From: Phycisphaerales bacterium
Lineage (GTDB): Bacteria > Planctomycetota > Phycisphaerae > Phycisphaerales > SM1A02
Direction: 5' to 3'
Length of the DNA: 44,282 nt
Assembly (NCBI GenBank): GCA_009691705.1
Contig: SIAR01000019.1
Coordinates: forward strand, 1-44,282
This document shows, piece by piece, positions 1 to 8,394 of the stretch. The translations under genes were made by a program, and so were the position numbers. The notes below the pieces were generated by a model. The model did not search any database and had not been told where the DNA came from. It was given only the letters and a program-made list of their open reading frames with translations. Each line of letters starts with the position of its first letter. The first letter of the stretch is position 1.

Positions 1-2
1 AA

Positions 3-2459
3 GCCCTGACGCAAATCAAGGCTGAAGTTGCAATCGCATCAACGCGTCGCGGATTTGATGCGCTGAATGCAAACAACTTGCCCCTTGCATTTGAGGAAAA
101 TGCCCAACTTAAACAAGGCGGTTGGGCCGATCGCTTTACCACTAGATTGCTGGGCTCGCTTCTAGACCAATCAATTGCTGTACTCAAGGGGGGTGAGCAA
201 GAAGTCTTTTGCGTCGCCTTCAGCCCAGATGGAAACACCATTGCTTCAGGCTCTGATGACAAAACCATCCGGCTTTGGGACCGCGCATCAGCAAAGGAAA
301 CTGCTGTACTCAAGGGGCATGAGTGGATAGTCAATTGCGTCGCCTTCAGCCCAGATGGAAACACCATTGCTTCAGGTTCTGGTGAAACCATCCGGCTTTG
401 GGACCGCGCATCAGCAAAGGAAATTGCTGTGCTCAAGGGGCATGAATGGGTCAATTGCGTCGCCTTCAGCCCAGATGGAAACACCATTGCTTCAGGTTCT
501 GATAAAACCATCCGGCTTTGGGACCGCGCATCAGCAAAAGAAATTGCTGTACTCAAGTGGCATGAGAAAGGAGTCAAATGCGTCGCCTTCAGCCCAGATG
601 GAAACACCATTGCTTCAGGTTCTGATGAAACCATCCGGCTTTGGGACCGCGCATCAGCAAAAGAAATTGCTGTACTCAAGGGGCATGAGAAAGAAGTCGA
701 TTCCGTCGCCTTCAGCCCAGATGGAAACACCATTGCTTCGGCATCTTGGGACAACACTATCCGACTTTGGGACCGCGCATCACTAAAAGAAATTGCTGTA
801 CTCAAGGGGCATGAGCACTATGTCCTTTGCGTCGCCTTCAGCCCAGATGGAAACGCCATTGCTTCGACATCTACTGACAAAACCATCCGGCTTTGGGACC
901 GCGCATCAGCAAAGGAAACTGCTGTACTCAAGGGGCATGAGCGCTCTGTCAGATCCGTCGCCTTCAGCCCAGATGGAAACACCATTGCTTCGGCATCTTG
1001 GGACAACACCATCCGGCTTTGGGACCGCGCATCAGCAAAGGAAACTGCTGTACTCAAGGGGCATGAGCGCTCTGTCAGATCCGTCGCCTTCAGCCCAGAT
1101 GGAAACACCATTGCTTCGACATCTACTGACAAAACCATCCGGCTTTGGGACCGCGCATCAGCAAAGGAAACTGCTGTACTCAAGGGGCATGAGCAGCCTG
1201 CCATGTCCGTCGCCTTCAGCCCAGATGGAAACACCATTGCTTCGGCATCTGAGGACAACACTATCCGGCTTTGGGACCGCGCATCAGCAAGAGAGATTGC
1301 TGTACTCAAGGGGCATGAGGACAATGTCAGTTCCGTCGCCTTCAGCCCAGATGGAAACACCATTGCTTCAGGCTTTGATGACAAGACCATCCGGCTTTGG
1401 GACCGCGCATCAGCAAGAGAAATTGCTGTACTCAAGGGGCATAAGGATTATGTCCGTTCCATCGCCTTCAGCCCAGATGGAAACACCATTGCGTCAGGTT
1501 CTTATGACAACACCATCCGGCTTTGGGACCGCGCATCAGCAAAAGAAATTGCTGTACTTGTGGGGCATGAGAAAGAAGTCCTTTGCGTCGCCTTCAGCCC
1601 AGATGGAAACACCATTGCTTCGGCATCTGGTGACAAGACCATCCGGCTTTGGGACCGCACATCACTAAAAGAGATTGCTGTACTCAAGGGGCATGAGCAA
1701 GGAATCTATTGCGTCGCCTTCAGCCCAGATGGAAACACCATTGCTTCGGCATCTGATGACAAGACCATCCGGCTTTGGGACCGCGCATCAGCAAAAGAGA
1801 TTGCTGTACTCAAGGGGCATGAGAAAGAAGTCCTTTGCGTCGCCTTCAGCCCAGATGGAAACACCATTGCTTCGGCATCTGCTGACATGACCATCCGGCT
1901 TTGGGATGCGGTTGCGGTGCGTGATCGCTTTCCTGCGCTCCAGGCGCGGCGTGCGCAGATTGCCACGGCAAAGAAAAATCTTGCCGCTGATCTTGCGATT
2001 GCTGGCACAGATAGTGCCGCGTTACAAAATCTAAAGACAAAGGTGCTTGCAGACCCGGGTCTCACGGGTGATGCTCGTACTGCAACAATGATTGTGCTTG
2101 TTGATTCGGCTGCGAAGGCTCAGACTTCTTCCCCGAGAGCACCGATACCACCGAAGCTCTCCACTCAACAAATTTCAGCGATGACACAAGCAGAGGCTCG
2201 CGAAGCACTCGGGCGAGTTTCGCAAGCTCGTGGATCGCCTGGTCTTGATCCAGCCGTTGAAGCGCGCCTCCATGACGAGTTCTACCTTCTTCTTGAGCAA
2301 GCATTACTCGAACGGGATGCGGCGCGACAAGAATCTCTTCCCGAGAATGCGCCAACGCCAGCCGCGAAGCCAGCAACTTTGCCAGCACCGCAAGTGACCG
2401 CGCCCACTTCCCCGCCCATCACTGCGCCAACGCCAACAGCAACGCCCGTTCCGAATTGA
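3..2459 (+). CDS. WD40-repeat protein, 14 near-identical blades (5' end outside window)
   Basis: The frame is open from the first complete codon at base 3, so the N-terminus lies upstream and about 818 residues are visible. A TTG at 78 is not a convincing start because coding continues before it. Fourteen WD40 blades of 40-42 residues run from about base 177 to 1907. Each carries a GHE dipeptide region, the block VAFSPDGNTIAS and the block TIRLWDRAS. Fourteen blades would make two seven-bladed propellers. Blades 2-4 are one or two residues short through in-frame codon loss. After the blades comes a helical segment (bases about 1908-2120) resembling the region after WD40 arrays in planctomycete kinase/WD40 proteins, then a Pro/Ala/Thr-rich tail. 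WD40 domains bind proteins; an upstream kinase or other effector domain is plausible but not visible. The family call is secure, the role unknown. Confidence 0.9.
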   Translation, partial: ALTQIKAEVAIASTRRGFDALNANNLPLAFEENAQLKQGGWADRFTTRLLGSLLDQSIAVLKGGEQEVFCVAFSPDGNTIASGSDDKTIRLWDRASAKETAVLKGHEWIVNCVAFSPDGNTIASGSGETIRLWDRASAKEIAVLKGHEWVNCVAFSPDGNTIASGSDKTIRLWDRASAKEIAVLKWHEKGVKCVAFSPDGNTIASGSDETIRLWDRASAKEIAVLKGHEKEVDSVAFSPDGNTIASASWDNTIRLWDRASLKEIAVLKGHEHYVLCVAFSPDGNAIASTSTDKTIRLWDRASAKETAVLKGHERSVRSVAFSPDGNTIASASWDNTIRLWDRASAKETAVLKGHERSVRSVAFSPDGNTIASTSTDKTIRLWDRASAKETAVLKGHEQPAMSVAFSPDGNTIASASEDNTIRLWDRASAREIAVLKGHEDNVSSVAFSPDGNTIASGFDDKTIRLWDRASAREIAVLKGHKDYVRSIAFSPDGNTIASGSYDNTIRLWDRASAKEIAVLVGHEKEVLCVAFSPDGNTIASASGDKTIRLWDRTSLKEIAVLKGHEQGIYCVAFSPDGNTIASASDDKTIRLWDRASAKEIAVLKGHEKEVLCVAFSPDGNTIASASADMTIRLWDAVAVRDRFPALQARRAQIATAKKNLAADLAIAGTDSAALQNLKTKVLADPGLTGDARTATMIVLVDSAAKAQTSSPRAPIPPKLSTQQISAMTQAEAREALGRVSQARGSPGLDPAVEARLHDEFYLLLEQALLERDAARQESLPENAPTPAAKPATLPAPQVTAPTSPPITAPTPTATPVPN
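177..1907 (+). repeat. Tandem array of 14 WD40-blade repeats, about 126 bp each
   Basis: The DNA units are close to identical, not only the protein. The usual unit is 126 bp; units 2, 3 and 4 are 123, 120 and 123 bp. Units 5-6 and 7-8 look like a duplicated two-blade block: the variable loop reads WDN, TDK, WDN, TDK in order, and units 7 and 8 share the same codons through the first half. Such identity points to recent amplification or ongoing gene conversion. The array produces long open frames on the other strand and in a shifted frame, which are artefacts. Confidence 0.9.
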
Positions 2460-2761
2460 CCTTGCACTGGCTCATGTGTGGCCGACACGGTCGTTGGCGA
2501 ATCGCTCTCGTACGGCCTTGAAACGCAGCCTGGACTCGTGCTGGTGATCGCTGGCATCCCATCACCGCGATCCTCGCCGATTCATGTCCTTCTGATCTTG
2601 ATCGCGATGGTCTCGTCGATGGAGATGATGGGATCACCCTCCTGACTGCATGGGGAACAAGTGGCGGCACGAGCGATGCCGATATCGACAGCGATGGCGC
2701 CGTAAACGGATGCGATCTGGGAGTGCTGCTCGTCGCGTGGGGGGCGTGCGCTACGAATTGA
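2460..2761 (+). pseudogene. Remnant of a secreted protein with a C-terminal dockerin-like tail, frameshifted
   Basis: No intact gene fits this gap. In the frame ending with TGA at 2759-2761, the translation from about 2580 reads as two calcium-loop repeats: a CPSDLDRDGLVDGDDG segment followed by a TAWG segment, then DADIDSDGAVNGCDLG followed by VAWGAC. This is the paired-loop tail common at the C-terminus of secreted planctomycete proteins. The frame is closed by a stop at 2519-2521 and has no start codon. A plausible upstream continuation (VADTVVGESLSYGLE) lies in the frame beginning at 2460, so a frameshift near 2525-2575 is likely. The tail overlaps the 3' end of scpA by about 11 bp on the other strand. 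It is probably a decayed gene end; a sequencing error is an alternative. Confidence 0.6.
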
Positions 2762-3587
2762 CTTCGGTCGTCGTCTCGTGCGTTGTGGTGGGCTCGTGCG
2801 TCAGCGTGCCAGGCTCTGGGCTCAATTGCAGCAGTTCAATTTCAATCTCCGCATCGCCATCATCTTGGCAAAGTGCGACTTGTTGCTGTCGCGCGAGTTC
2901 GAGCAGCGCGAGAAAGAGTCCAATCATTTCGCCGCGCGATCGCCCATCGAGCATCTGGTGCAGGGTCATGCGTTTGCGGTCAGCTCGCGCAAGGCGATCG
3001 ACGAGGTCAGCCTGATGCAAACTGATCGGCGTGTCGTCGTACTCGATGCGGTGATCGCCGAGTCGTGAGATGTCGACTGACTGCATGATCTTCTCGAACG
3101 ACTCAACGAGATCGAGAACATGCGCATCTTCAATCTCAACGAAGAACTCATCGTCGGTTGCATCCGCCGCTAGTGCGCCGCCATGCGCGCCTGCGCCGTA
3201 GCGCCGCGCGCTCTCTTGTCGCAGACGATCGAGTGTTCCAGCGGCAGTGCGAAACTGTTGATAGGCCAACAACTGCTGGACGAGTTCAAAGCGCGGATCA
3301 TCGGCTGCCCGACCCCGCTCGCTCGACGACTCGCGCGTCGCTGGTTGCTGCGGCGCAAGCGTGCGACTCTTGATCTCAACGAGCGAAGCAGCCATGACAA
3401 GAAACTCACCCGCCAGTTCAACATCAACGCGGTGAATGCCTTTGAGAAACGCGAAGTACTGCTCAGTAATGAGTGCGATCGGAATGTCTGAGATGTCGAC
3501 CTCAGCTCGCCGAACCAAGAACAGCAAGAGATCGAGCGGTCCCTGAAAGCTCGAAAGTCGAACTTCGTAATCATCTTGAAGTGCCAT
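2751..3587 (-). CDS. scpA: Segregation and condensation protein A
   Basis: ScpA is the kleisin subunit of the SMC-ScpAB condensin, which compacts and segregates the chromosome. The 278-residue product has the family N-terminus: the block FQGPLDLLLFLVRRAEVDI near residues 14-32, followed by the ITEQYF helix and the EFLVMAASLVEIKSRTL helix that contacts the SMC neck. The C-terminal part keeps a winged-helix-like segment (MTLHQMLDGRSRGEMIGLFLALLELARQ, broken here by description, about residues 208-235). Length is normal for the family. The usual partner gene scpB is not adjacent: the next minus-strand position downstream is occupied by the dockerin remnant and the WD40 gene. The start ATG at 3587 lies about 30 bp from the kdsD start on the opposite strand, so the two genes share a short divergent promoter region. 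Confidence 0.93.
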   Translation of the reverse strand: MALQDDYEVRLSSFQGPLDLLLFLVRRAEVDISDIPIALITEQYFAFLKGIHRVDVELAGEFLVMAASLVEIKSRTLAPQQPATRESSSERGRAADDPRFELVQQLLAYQQFRTAAGTLDRLRQESARRYGAGAHGGALAADATDDEFFVEIEDAHVLDLVESFEKIMQSVDISRLGDHRIEYDDTPISLHQADLVDRLARADRKRMTLHQMLDGRSRGEMIGLFLALLELARQQQVALCQDDGDAEIEIELLQLSPEPGTLTHEPTTTHETTTEVNS

Positions 3588-3617
3588 TCCAGAAGGCTAT
3601 CCGCTACCCTTGCTCCT

Positions 3618-4631
3618 ATGAACACCGAAGTCGGTACCGCCGAGTTGAATTTCATGGCTGAGGTGATCGAAGCCGAGTCTGCGGCGCTCTCCGCGATGGC
3701 GCAGGGGTTGCGTCGTGGTGGCAACGATGCGCCGGGCTGGTGCCGTGCGCTCGACCTGCTCGAGCCATGCAAGGGTCACGTTGTCGTCTCAGGACTTGGA
3801 AAATCTGGACTCATCGGCGCGAAGATTTCAGCAACATTGGCGAGTCTCGGGCAGCCATCCCATTTCATTCATCCCTCGGAAGCGGTGCATGGCGACCTCG
3901 GGCGGATGCGCGTTGGCGATGTCGCGCTCTTGCTCTCTTTTAGCGGTGAAACTGCCGAGGTGGTCGACCTCGCGCTGCATCTCAAGGCCGACGGAGTTGC
4001 GCGTATCGGAATCTCAACCCGCCCAACTACCACTCTTGCGCGCCTCTGTGATGCGCACATCGCTCTTGGCGACATCGTCGAGGCGTGTCCGCTCAATCTT
4101 GCGCCGACTGCCAGCACCACTGCGATGCTCGCGGCCGGCGATGCACTTGCGCTAGCGCTAGCTCGGCGGCGCAATTTTCAGGCGGACGACTTTCACCGTC
4201 ACCATCCAGGTGGCATGCTCGGTGCGGGACTGCGTCAGATCACCGAGGCGCTGCGTTTTCGCGTCGGCCACAATCTCAGCGTGCTGAGTGACGCGCTATC
4301 AGTGCGTGAGGCACTCGCCGCCGCTGGGCAGGGGCGTCGCACCGGTGCGATCATGCTCGTCGATCAAAGTGGACGGCTCTCTGGCATTTTCACAGATGGC
4401 GATCTGCGGCGACTCGTCACAACGCAGGGTGTTGGCGCGCTAGACACGCCGGTGGCAAGAGTAATGACCGCGCGTCCAGTCTCACTGACCGTCGATGCGC
4501 TGGTGCGCGACGCGGTGCGCCTCGTGCAAGAGCGGCGACTCGATGAGATTCCGATCGTTGGTGGGGATGGCAAACCCGTGGGAATAGTGGATGTCCAAGA
4601 TCTGGTCGCAATGCGCGTCGTAGAAGGGTGA
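3618..4631 (+). CDS. kdsD: Arabinose-5-phosphate isomerase, KpsF/KdsD family (SIS plus two CBS domains)
   Basis: The family interconverts ribulose 5-phosphate and arabinose 5-phosphate, the first step towards Kdo for LPS. With the ATG at 3618 the protein has 337 residues, close to the 328 of E. coli KdsD. The SIS domain (about 45-185) contains GLGKSGLIG, the SFSGETAE phosphosugar loop, NLAPTASTTAML and the HPGGMLG end motif. K62, E114, E155 and H196 sit at a constant offset of three from the catalytic residues I recall for the E. coli enzyme (K59, E111, E152, H193). Two CBS domains follow (about 215-270 and 283-335). An upstream ATG at 3576 would overlap scpA and adds an atypical tail; an ATG at 3654 is a shorter alternative. 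It is followed after 4 bp by a STAS gene. Confidence 0.93.
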   Translation: MNTEVGTAELNFMAEVIEAESAALSAMAQGLRRGGNDAPGWCRALDLLEPCKGHVVVSGLGKSGLIGAKISATLASLGQPSHFIHPSEAVHGDLGRMRVGDVALLLSFSGETAEVVDLALHLKADGVARIGISTRPTTTLARLCDAHIALGDIVEACPLNLAPTASTTAMLAAGDALALALARRRNFQADDFHRHHPGGMLGAGLRQITEALRFRVGHNLSVLSDALSVREALAAAGQGRRTGAIMLVDQSGRLSGIFTDGDLRRLVTTQGVGALDTPVARVMTARPVSLTVDALVRDAVRLVQERRLDEIPIVGGDGKPVGIVDVQDLVAMRVVEG

Positions 4632-4635
4632 ACTC

Positions 4636-4983
4636 ATGGAAACATATGTCATTGAAATCGTCGGGGATATGATGATTCTGCGTGCTGATGGCGGACTCAA
4701 CACTGGCACAGCGAGTCAACTATCCGAGAAGATCTCGGCGCTCGTGGCGGGGGGAGTTCGCAGCATCATTGTTGACTGCTCTCAACTCGAAGTCATCTCA
4801 AGCCTCGGACTCTCTTCGCTGCTCATGCTGCACACGCGCATCAAGCGAGTTGGGGGCGAGGTGAAACTCTGCGGACTAAAAGGATCGATCGTGCAGGTCA
4901 TGCACATCACCAAACTCGATCGCATCTTTGAGTTCTACGCCGATATCGAGGCGGCGCGGCTGGCGTTTCGCCCCAAGTCGTGA
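4636..4983 (+). CDS. STAS-domain protein, anti-sigma factor antagonist type
   Basis: A single-domain STAS protein of 115 residues. The strand-helix order and the segment VDCSQLEVISSLGLSSLL (about 46-63) match SpoIIAA/RsbV-type antagonists; the ISSLG serines (S55/S56) occupy the place of the serine phosphorylated by anti-sigma kinases. Such proteins control sigma factors or other partners by phosphorylation-dependent binding. The start at 4636 has a good ribosome site (AAGGGTGA about 6-13 bases upstream, inside the kdsD stop region) and only 4 bp separate it from kdsD, so the two are probably cotranscribed. No anti-sigma kinase is encoded here, so the partner is unknown. A second STAS protein lies at 36620-36958. 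Confidence 0.85.
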   Translation: METYVIEIVGDMMILRADGGLNTGTASQLSEKISALVAGGVRSIIVDCSQLEVISSLGLSSLLMLHTRIKRVGGEVKLCGLKGSIVQVMHITKLDRIFEFYADIEAARLAFRPKS

Positions 4984-5006
4984 GCGCCGCTCAAGCGCGT
5001 GGGCAG

Positions 5007-6584
5007 TTAGCCACCGAGCACCGGGCGGGCGCGCCCGCTCAGCGCATCGGCGAGAATCTTTGCGACGCGATCCTGCAACTTCTTTGCCTTCGCAACCGAA
5101 TCACGTTCGACCAGATTGTTCGCAAGCACACTGAATGCGTAGCGCGTTCCATCGCGCCCAGTGACGAATCCGCTGAGGCAACTGACTTTGTCGATGTAAC
5201 CCGTCTTGCACTGCACTGTTGCAATCGCTGGATCGACATCTTTCATGCGCTTGCGCACCGTTCCTGATTTTCCACCCACCGCAAGACTCTCGACAAACAT
5301 CGCACCGACTGCCGAGTCATTGGCGAGTGCGACGAGCCAGGCAGTCATTCCGTCGGCAGTCACGCGGTTGCTGCGCGAGAGTCCAGAGCCATCCGAGATG
5401 ACAAACGCGTTCGCGAGCGCGCCGATGCGCTGCGTGAGAACGCTCTTCACGCTTGCCGCGCCAGCTGTCCACGTTCCTGCGGTGCCAGTGATCCGCGCCG
5501 CAAGACGCTTCATGAGACTCTCTGCGTACAAGTTCTGACTCTCGACATTGCACCGCGTCACGACCACGCTCAGTGGAGTCTGAATCACCGGGCCAACACT
5601 TGATCCGCGGGGCGCGTCATCACTCGCAACTGCCGTGCGCCCGCGGCCAACGGCGATTCCAGCGTTTGCAAGGCGACTCGCCAAACACTGCGAAAGAAAG
5701 AGTGCGGGATCGTTCAGCGCCACAGCAATCGGCGCGACGTATGCGCTCTTGACGTTGCCGTAAATCGTGAGGTCGCCCGAGTCACCATCGCGCGCCACCC
5801 ACATCGAGTTGCGATCGTTTTTGCCAGTGCGACTCGTTGCTTTGTTGACGATCTTCACCCACGGCGCACTGGGACTCATCGACGTGATGGTGGGGGCTTG
5901 TCCCGACTTTGGAGCAGCAGTCAGTCGCAATCCGTTGCCGTGAAAGTTGACGCCAAACGGTGGCGAGCAGTATTGCTCGTCGAGTTGATCCTTTGGCCAA
6001 AGCGGGTGAGGCCCTTCGCGTGCGAAGATGCGATCATCAACCACAATCTCGCTGATGCTCTTCATGCCCGTCGCCTGCACGGCATCGACCCACGCCTGCA
6101 ACAGGTGTTCGATGGTCATCCCAGTGTGAGCGATTCCCTGCGCGTCGACATAACTCGACTCAGCAAGCAATTCGGGATCGCCCAGCGCAGGATCGCCATC
6201 ACCCACCACGACGAGTCGATCGCCGTCGCGCAGCAACTGGGTGCGAAAGACGAAGTTCGGTGAGAGTCCAAGCAGCGCCGCGCCGGTCGTGAGCAACTTC
6301 ATATTGCTCGCCGGCACCATTGGTTCATTGGCCTGCAGTGACACAACAGAATTGCCGCCATCAACCTCGCGCACGCTGACTGCGATCACCGCCTTCTTCA
6401 ATCCAAGTGCGGCGACCTCGCTGCGAATTGCACTCGCGATGTCACGTTTGGTCGTGTTCGCATGCGGTGCACCCGCCGCCTGTGCAGACTGCGCCAGTGC
6501 GATTGCGCAGGTTGAAATGACGAGCGTTGCGAGGTGGCAGATCCGGTTGCGACCGGACAGACGGGGGCTTCGATAATCCAACAT
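5007..6584 (-). CDS. dacB: D-alanyl-D-alanine carboxypeptidase/endopeptidase, PBP4 (peptidase S13) family
   Basis: PBP4-type enzymes trim or cut peptidoglycan cross-links in the periplasm. From the ATG at 6584 the product has 525 residues with an N-terminal signal peptide (hydrophobic stretch about 17-35, ending AQA). The SxxK motif with the nucleophile is SNMK (93-96), the DGSGLSRSN block (about 398-406) covers the SxN region, and KTG is at about 460-462 followed by the expected S-x-L-S-G segment. The GGKSGT block about 20 residues earlier corresponds to the family GxDGT-type motif, not to the KTG triad. An upstream ATG at 6635 would only add residues before the signal peptide and would run into the tsf terminator. 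The gene is convergent with the STAS gene (24 bp apart). It indicates that this organism has peptidoglycan-processing enzymes. Confidence 0.92.
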   Translation of the reverse strand: MLDYRSPRLSGRNRICHLATLVISTCAIALAQSAQAAGAPHANTTKRDIASAIRSEVAALGLKKAVIAVSVREVDGGNSVVSLQANEPMVPASNMKLLTTGAALLGLSPNFVFRTQLLRDGDRLVVVGDGDPALGDPELLAESSYVDAQGIAHTGMTIEHLLQAWVDAVQATGMKSISEIVVDDRIFAREGPHPLWPKDQLDEQYCSPPFGVNFHGNGLRLTAAPKSGQAPTITSMSPSAPWVKIVNKATSRTGKNDRNSMWVARDGDSGDLTIYGNVKSAYVAPIAVALNDPALFLSQCLASRLANAGIAVGRGRTAVASDDAPRGSSVGPVIQTPLSVVVTRCNVESQNLYAESLMKRLAARITGTAGTWTAGAASVKSVLTQRIGALANAFVISDGSGLSRSNRVTADGMTAWLVALANDSAVGAMFVESLAVGGKSGTVRKRMKDVDPAIATVQCKTGYIDKVSCLSGFVTGRDGTRYAFSVLANNLVERDSVAKAKKLQDRVAKILADALSGRARPVLGG

Positions 6585-6622
6585 ACTGGAGTGAGTTATC
6601 GGCGAAATATGCGAAGCGAGCG

Positions 6623-6652
6623 AAAAAAAGACCACGCAATCGCGTGGTCTTT
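6623..6652 (-). terminator. Rho-independent terminator after tsf
   Basis: A perfect 11-bp inverted repeat (AAAGACCACGC at 6627-6637 and its complement at 6642-6652) encloses a 4-base loop. Read on the minus strand it ends in a run of seven T (6623-6629). It lies 22 bp after the tsf stop and before dacB, so it ends the rpsB-tsf transcript. Confidence 0.92.
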
Positions 6653-6674
6653 GGGAGCGATCTTTCGAAAGTGT

Positions 6675-7478
6675 TCAGGCGCCCATGCGCAGGCGGATGA
6701 AGGCCTTGATCGTGACGCCCTTTGGGAGCAACTCACGAATGCTCTTTTTCTCCTCTTTGACGTACTTCTGCCCAAGAAGTGTGGTCTCTTCGAAGAACTT
6801 TCGCACCTTGCCTTCGGCCATTTTCTCGGCGATTTGCGGTGGCTTGCCAGAGGCCTCTGCCTCTTTCTTCGCTTCTTCGCGCTTGGCGGCAACCACATCC
6901 GCGGGGAGTCCATGTTCATCGACTGCCATCGGCGTTGGCACGGCAGCGGCGATGTGTTGGCAGATTCCGGTGGCGAGTTCGTCAGACATCTCACCCTCGA
7001 ACTGCAGCAGCACGCCGAGCTTCCAGTCGTGGTGGATGTACTTGGCGAACGATCCGCCCTCAAGGCGCGTTCCACGGGCAAACGAGATGTTTTCGCCAGT
7101 CTTGATGCGAACAACGTCGAGTCGCGCGGTCATCGGGGCAGTCATGACGATCTCGCCGGCGCCAGCCGAGAGTGACATCGTTGCCAACTCTGTAACCATC
7201 GCTCTGAACTCTTCGTTCTTTGCGGTGAAGTCGGTCTCAGATCGAATCTCAACGATGGTGGCGTGCGATCCGTTGATGATCGCAGTGATGCAACCTTCTC
7301 CGGCGGTGCGGTCGGATCGCGAGTCCATCTTACCCTTCAATCGTTCGCGAAGCAGTGCTTCGGCCTTCGCCAAGTCGCCGCCGACTTCAGCGAGTGCGGT
7401 GCGACAATCACCAAAGCCAAGGCCTGTGCGATTGCGCAGTGCCATGACAACCTTTGCGTCAATGTTTACGGTGCTCAT
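6675..7478 (-). CDS. tsf: Translation elongation factor Ts
   Basis: EF-Ts regenerates EF-Tu-GTP from EF-Tu-GDP. The 267-residue product has the N-terminal UBA-like domain (residues about 1-45, with RNRTGLGFGDCRTALAEVGG) and the conserved core motif SETDFTAKNEEF, corresponding to the ETDFVARNEEF signature. The C-terminal part has the KFFEE-LLGQ-YVK segment typical of EF-Ts. The ATG at 7478 is preceded by AAGGAC at a suitable distance. It lies 33 bp downstream of rpsB in the usual order and is followed by a strong terminator. Confidence 0.97.
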   Translation of the reverse strand: MSTVNIDAKVVMALRNRTGLGFGDCRTALAEVGGDLAKAEALLRERLKGKMDSRSDRTAGEGCITAIINGSHATIVEIRSETDFTAKNEEFRAMVTELATMSLSAGAGEIVMTAPMTARLDVVRIKTGENISFARGTRLEGGSFAKYIHHDWKLGVLLQFEGEMSDELATGICQHIAAAVPTPMAVDEHGLPADVVAAKREEAKKEAEASGKPPQIAEKMAEGKVRKFFEETTLLGQKYVKEEKKSIRELLPKGVTIKAFIRLRMGA

Positions 7479-7511
7479 GAGTGTGTCCTTGCAGTAAACA
7501 GTTCGCAGAGG

Positions 7512-8372
7512 TCAGACAGGATTACTTGGAGCCGACTCGCTTGGAGCGGTGGCAGTTGCTTCTAGCGTTCCACCAGTTGACAGTCCGCCGCCCACTTCAT
7601 CGACGCGAAAGCGGCTGCGCACGCTGCGGCGCCGAGGAGCCGCCTCTCCCTCATTCGATTCGCCGCCAGTGACGCCCGCTGGCGCCGATGTCTGGCGCTG
7701 GGTCTTGCCTTCCATCACCGATGCCGCGAGTTCGCGCAAGATCAAATCGATCGAGCGCATCGAGTCATCGTTGCCTGGAATCGGAATGTCTGAATAATCA
7801 GGATCGCCATCGGTATCAATGAGACAAATGGTTGGAATGCCGAGATTCTTGGCCTCGCGCACGGCGTTCATCTCACGGCTGACATCGACCACAACCATGG
7901 CCGCGGGAAGTCGCGACATGCTGCGCACTCCGTTGAGATTGCGGTAAATCTTCTTGAGTTCACGGGTGAGTTGCGATTCCATCTTCTTGGAGTAGCTCTT
8001 CATACCGCCGCCAGCAACCAATGCTTCGAGTTCTTCGAGTCGCTTGAGACGATCGCGCACGGTGCGAAAATTGGTGAGCAATCCACCGAGCCAGCGCTCA
8101 GTGATGTATGGCATCTCGCAGGCAGCGCAGTGCGTTTCGATCGCGCCACGCGCTTGGCGCTTGGTTCCGACGAAGAGAATCTCGCGTCCCTCGCCGACAG
8201 TCTTTGAGATGAACTTCTTCGCCAAGAGCAGACCCTTGATGGTCTCGCGGATGTCGATGATGTGAATTTGGTTCTTGACACCCTGAATGTAGGGAGCCAT
8301 CTTTGGATTCCAATTCGATCGTCGTTGACCGAAGTGGATGCCTGCTTCAATGAGTTCGTTGACAAGTGACAT
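7512..8372 (-). CDS. rpsB: 30S ribosomal protein S2
   Basis: S2 binds the 30S head/body junction and is needed for S1 binding. The start chosen at 8372 gives 286 residues beginning with the family block ELIEAGIHFGQRRSNWNPKM; an AGAGGA ribosome site lies just upstream. Further family motifs are HIIDIRETIKGL, FVGTKRQA, ERWLGGLLTNF and PDYSDIPIPGNDD. Beyond the normal S2 end it carries a tail of roughly 60 residues, rich in Arg, Ser, Gly, Ala and Thr, with no motif that I recognise. An ATG at 8459 would extend the protein into the structured leader and is unlikely. First gene of the rpsB-tsf operon, divergent from the phosphohexomutase gene. Confidence 0.97.
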   Translation of the reverse strand: MSLVNELIEAGIHFGQRRSNWNPKMAPYIQGVKNQIHIIDIRETIKGLLLAKKFISKTVGEGREILFVGTKRQARGAIETHCAACEMPYITERWLGGLLTNFRTVRDRLKRLEELEALVAGGGMKSYSKKMESQLTRELKKIYRNLNGVRSMSRLPAAMVVVDVSREMNAVREAKNLGIPTICLIDTDGDPDYSDIPIPGNDDSMRSIDLILRELAASVMEGKTQRQTSAPAGVTGGESNEGEAAPRRRSVRSRFRVDEVGGGLSTGGTLEATATAPSESAPSNPV

Positions 8373-8394
8373 GGGAGAATCCTCTTTCTTGAAA

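Noticed and set aside
78..80. TTG as the start of the WD40 protein
   Set aside because: The same frame is open to the window edge with sensible protein sequence before it; the true start is upstream.
355..1890. Several long open frames in a second forward frame and on the minus strand across the WD40 array
   Set aside because: They exist only because the 126-bp unit lacks stops in those frames; the proteins repeat the same short non-WD40 motif, and the real frame has the full WD40 pattern.
177..1907. Regular repeats resembling a CRISPR or satellite array
   Set aside because: Units are 120-126 bp with no unique spacers and are in one continuous reading frame.
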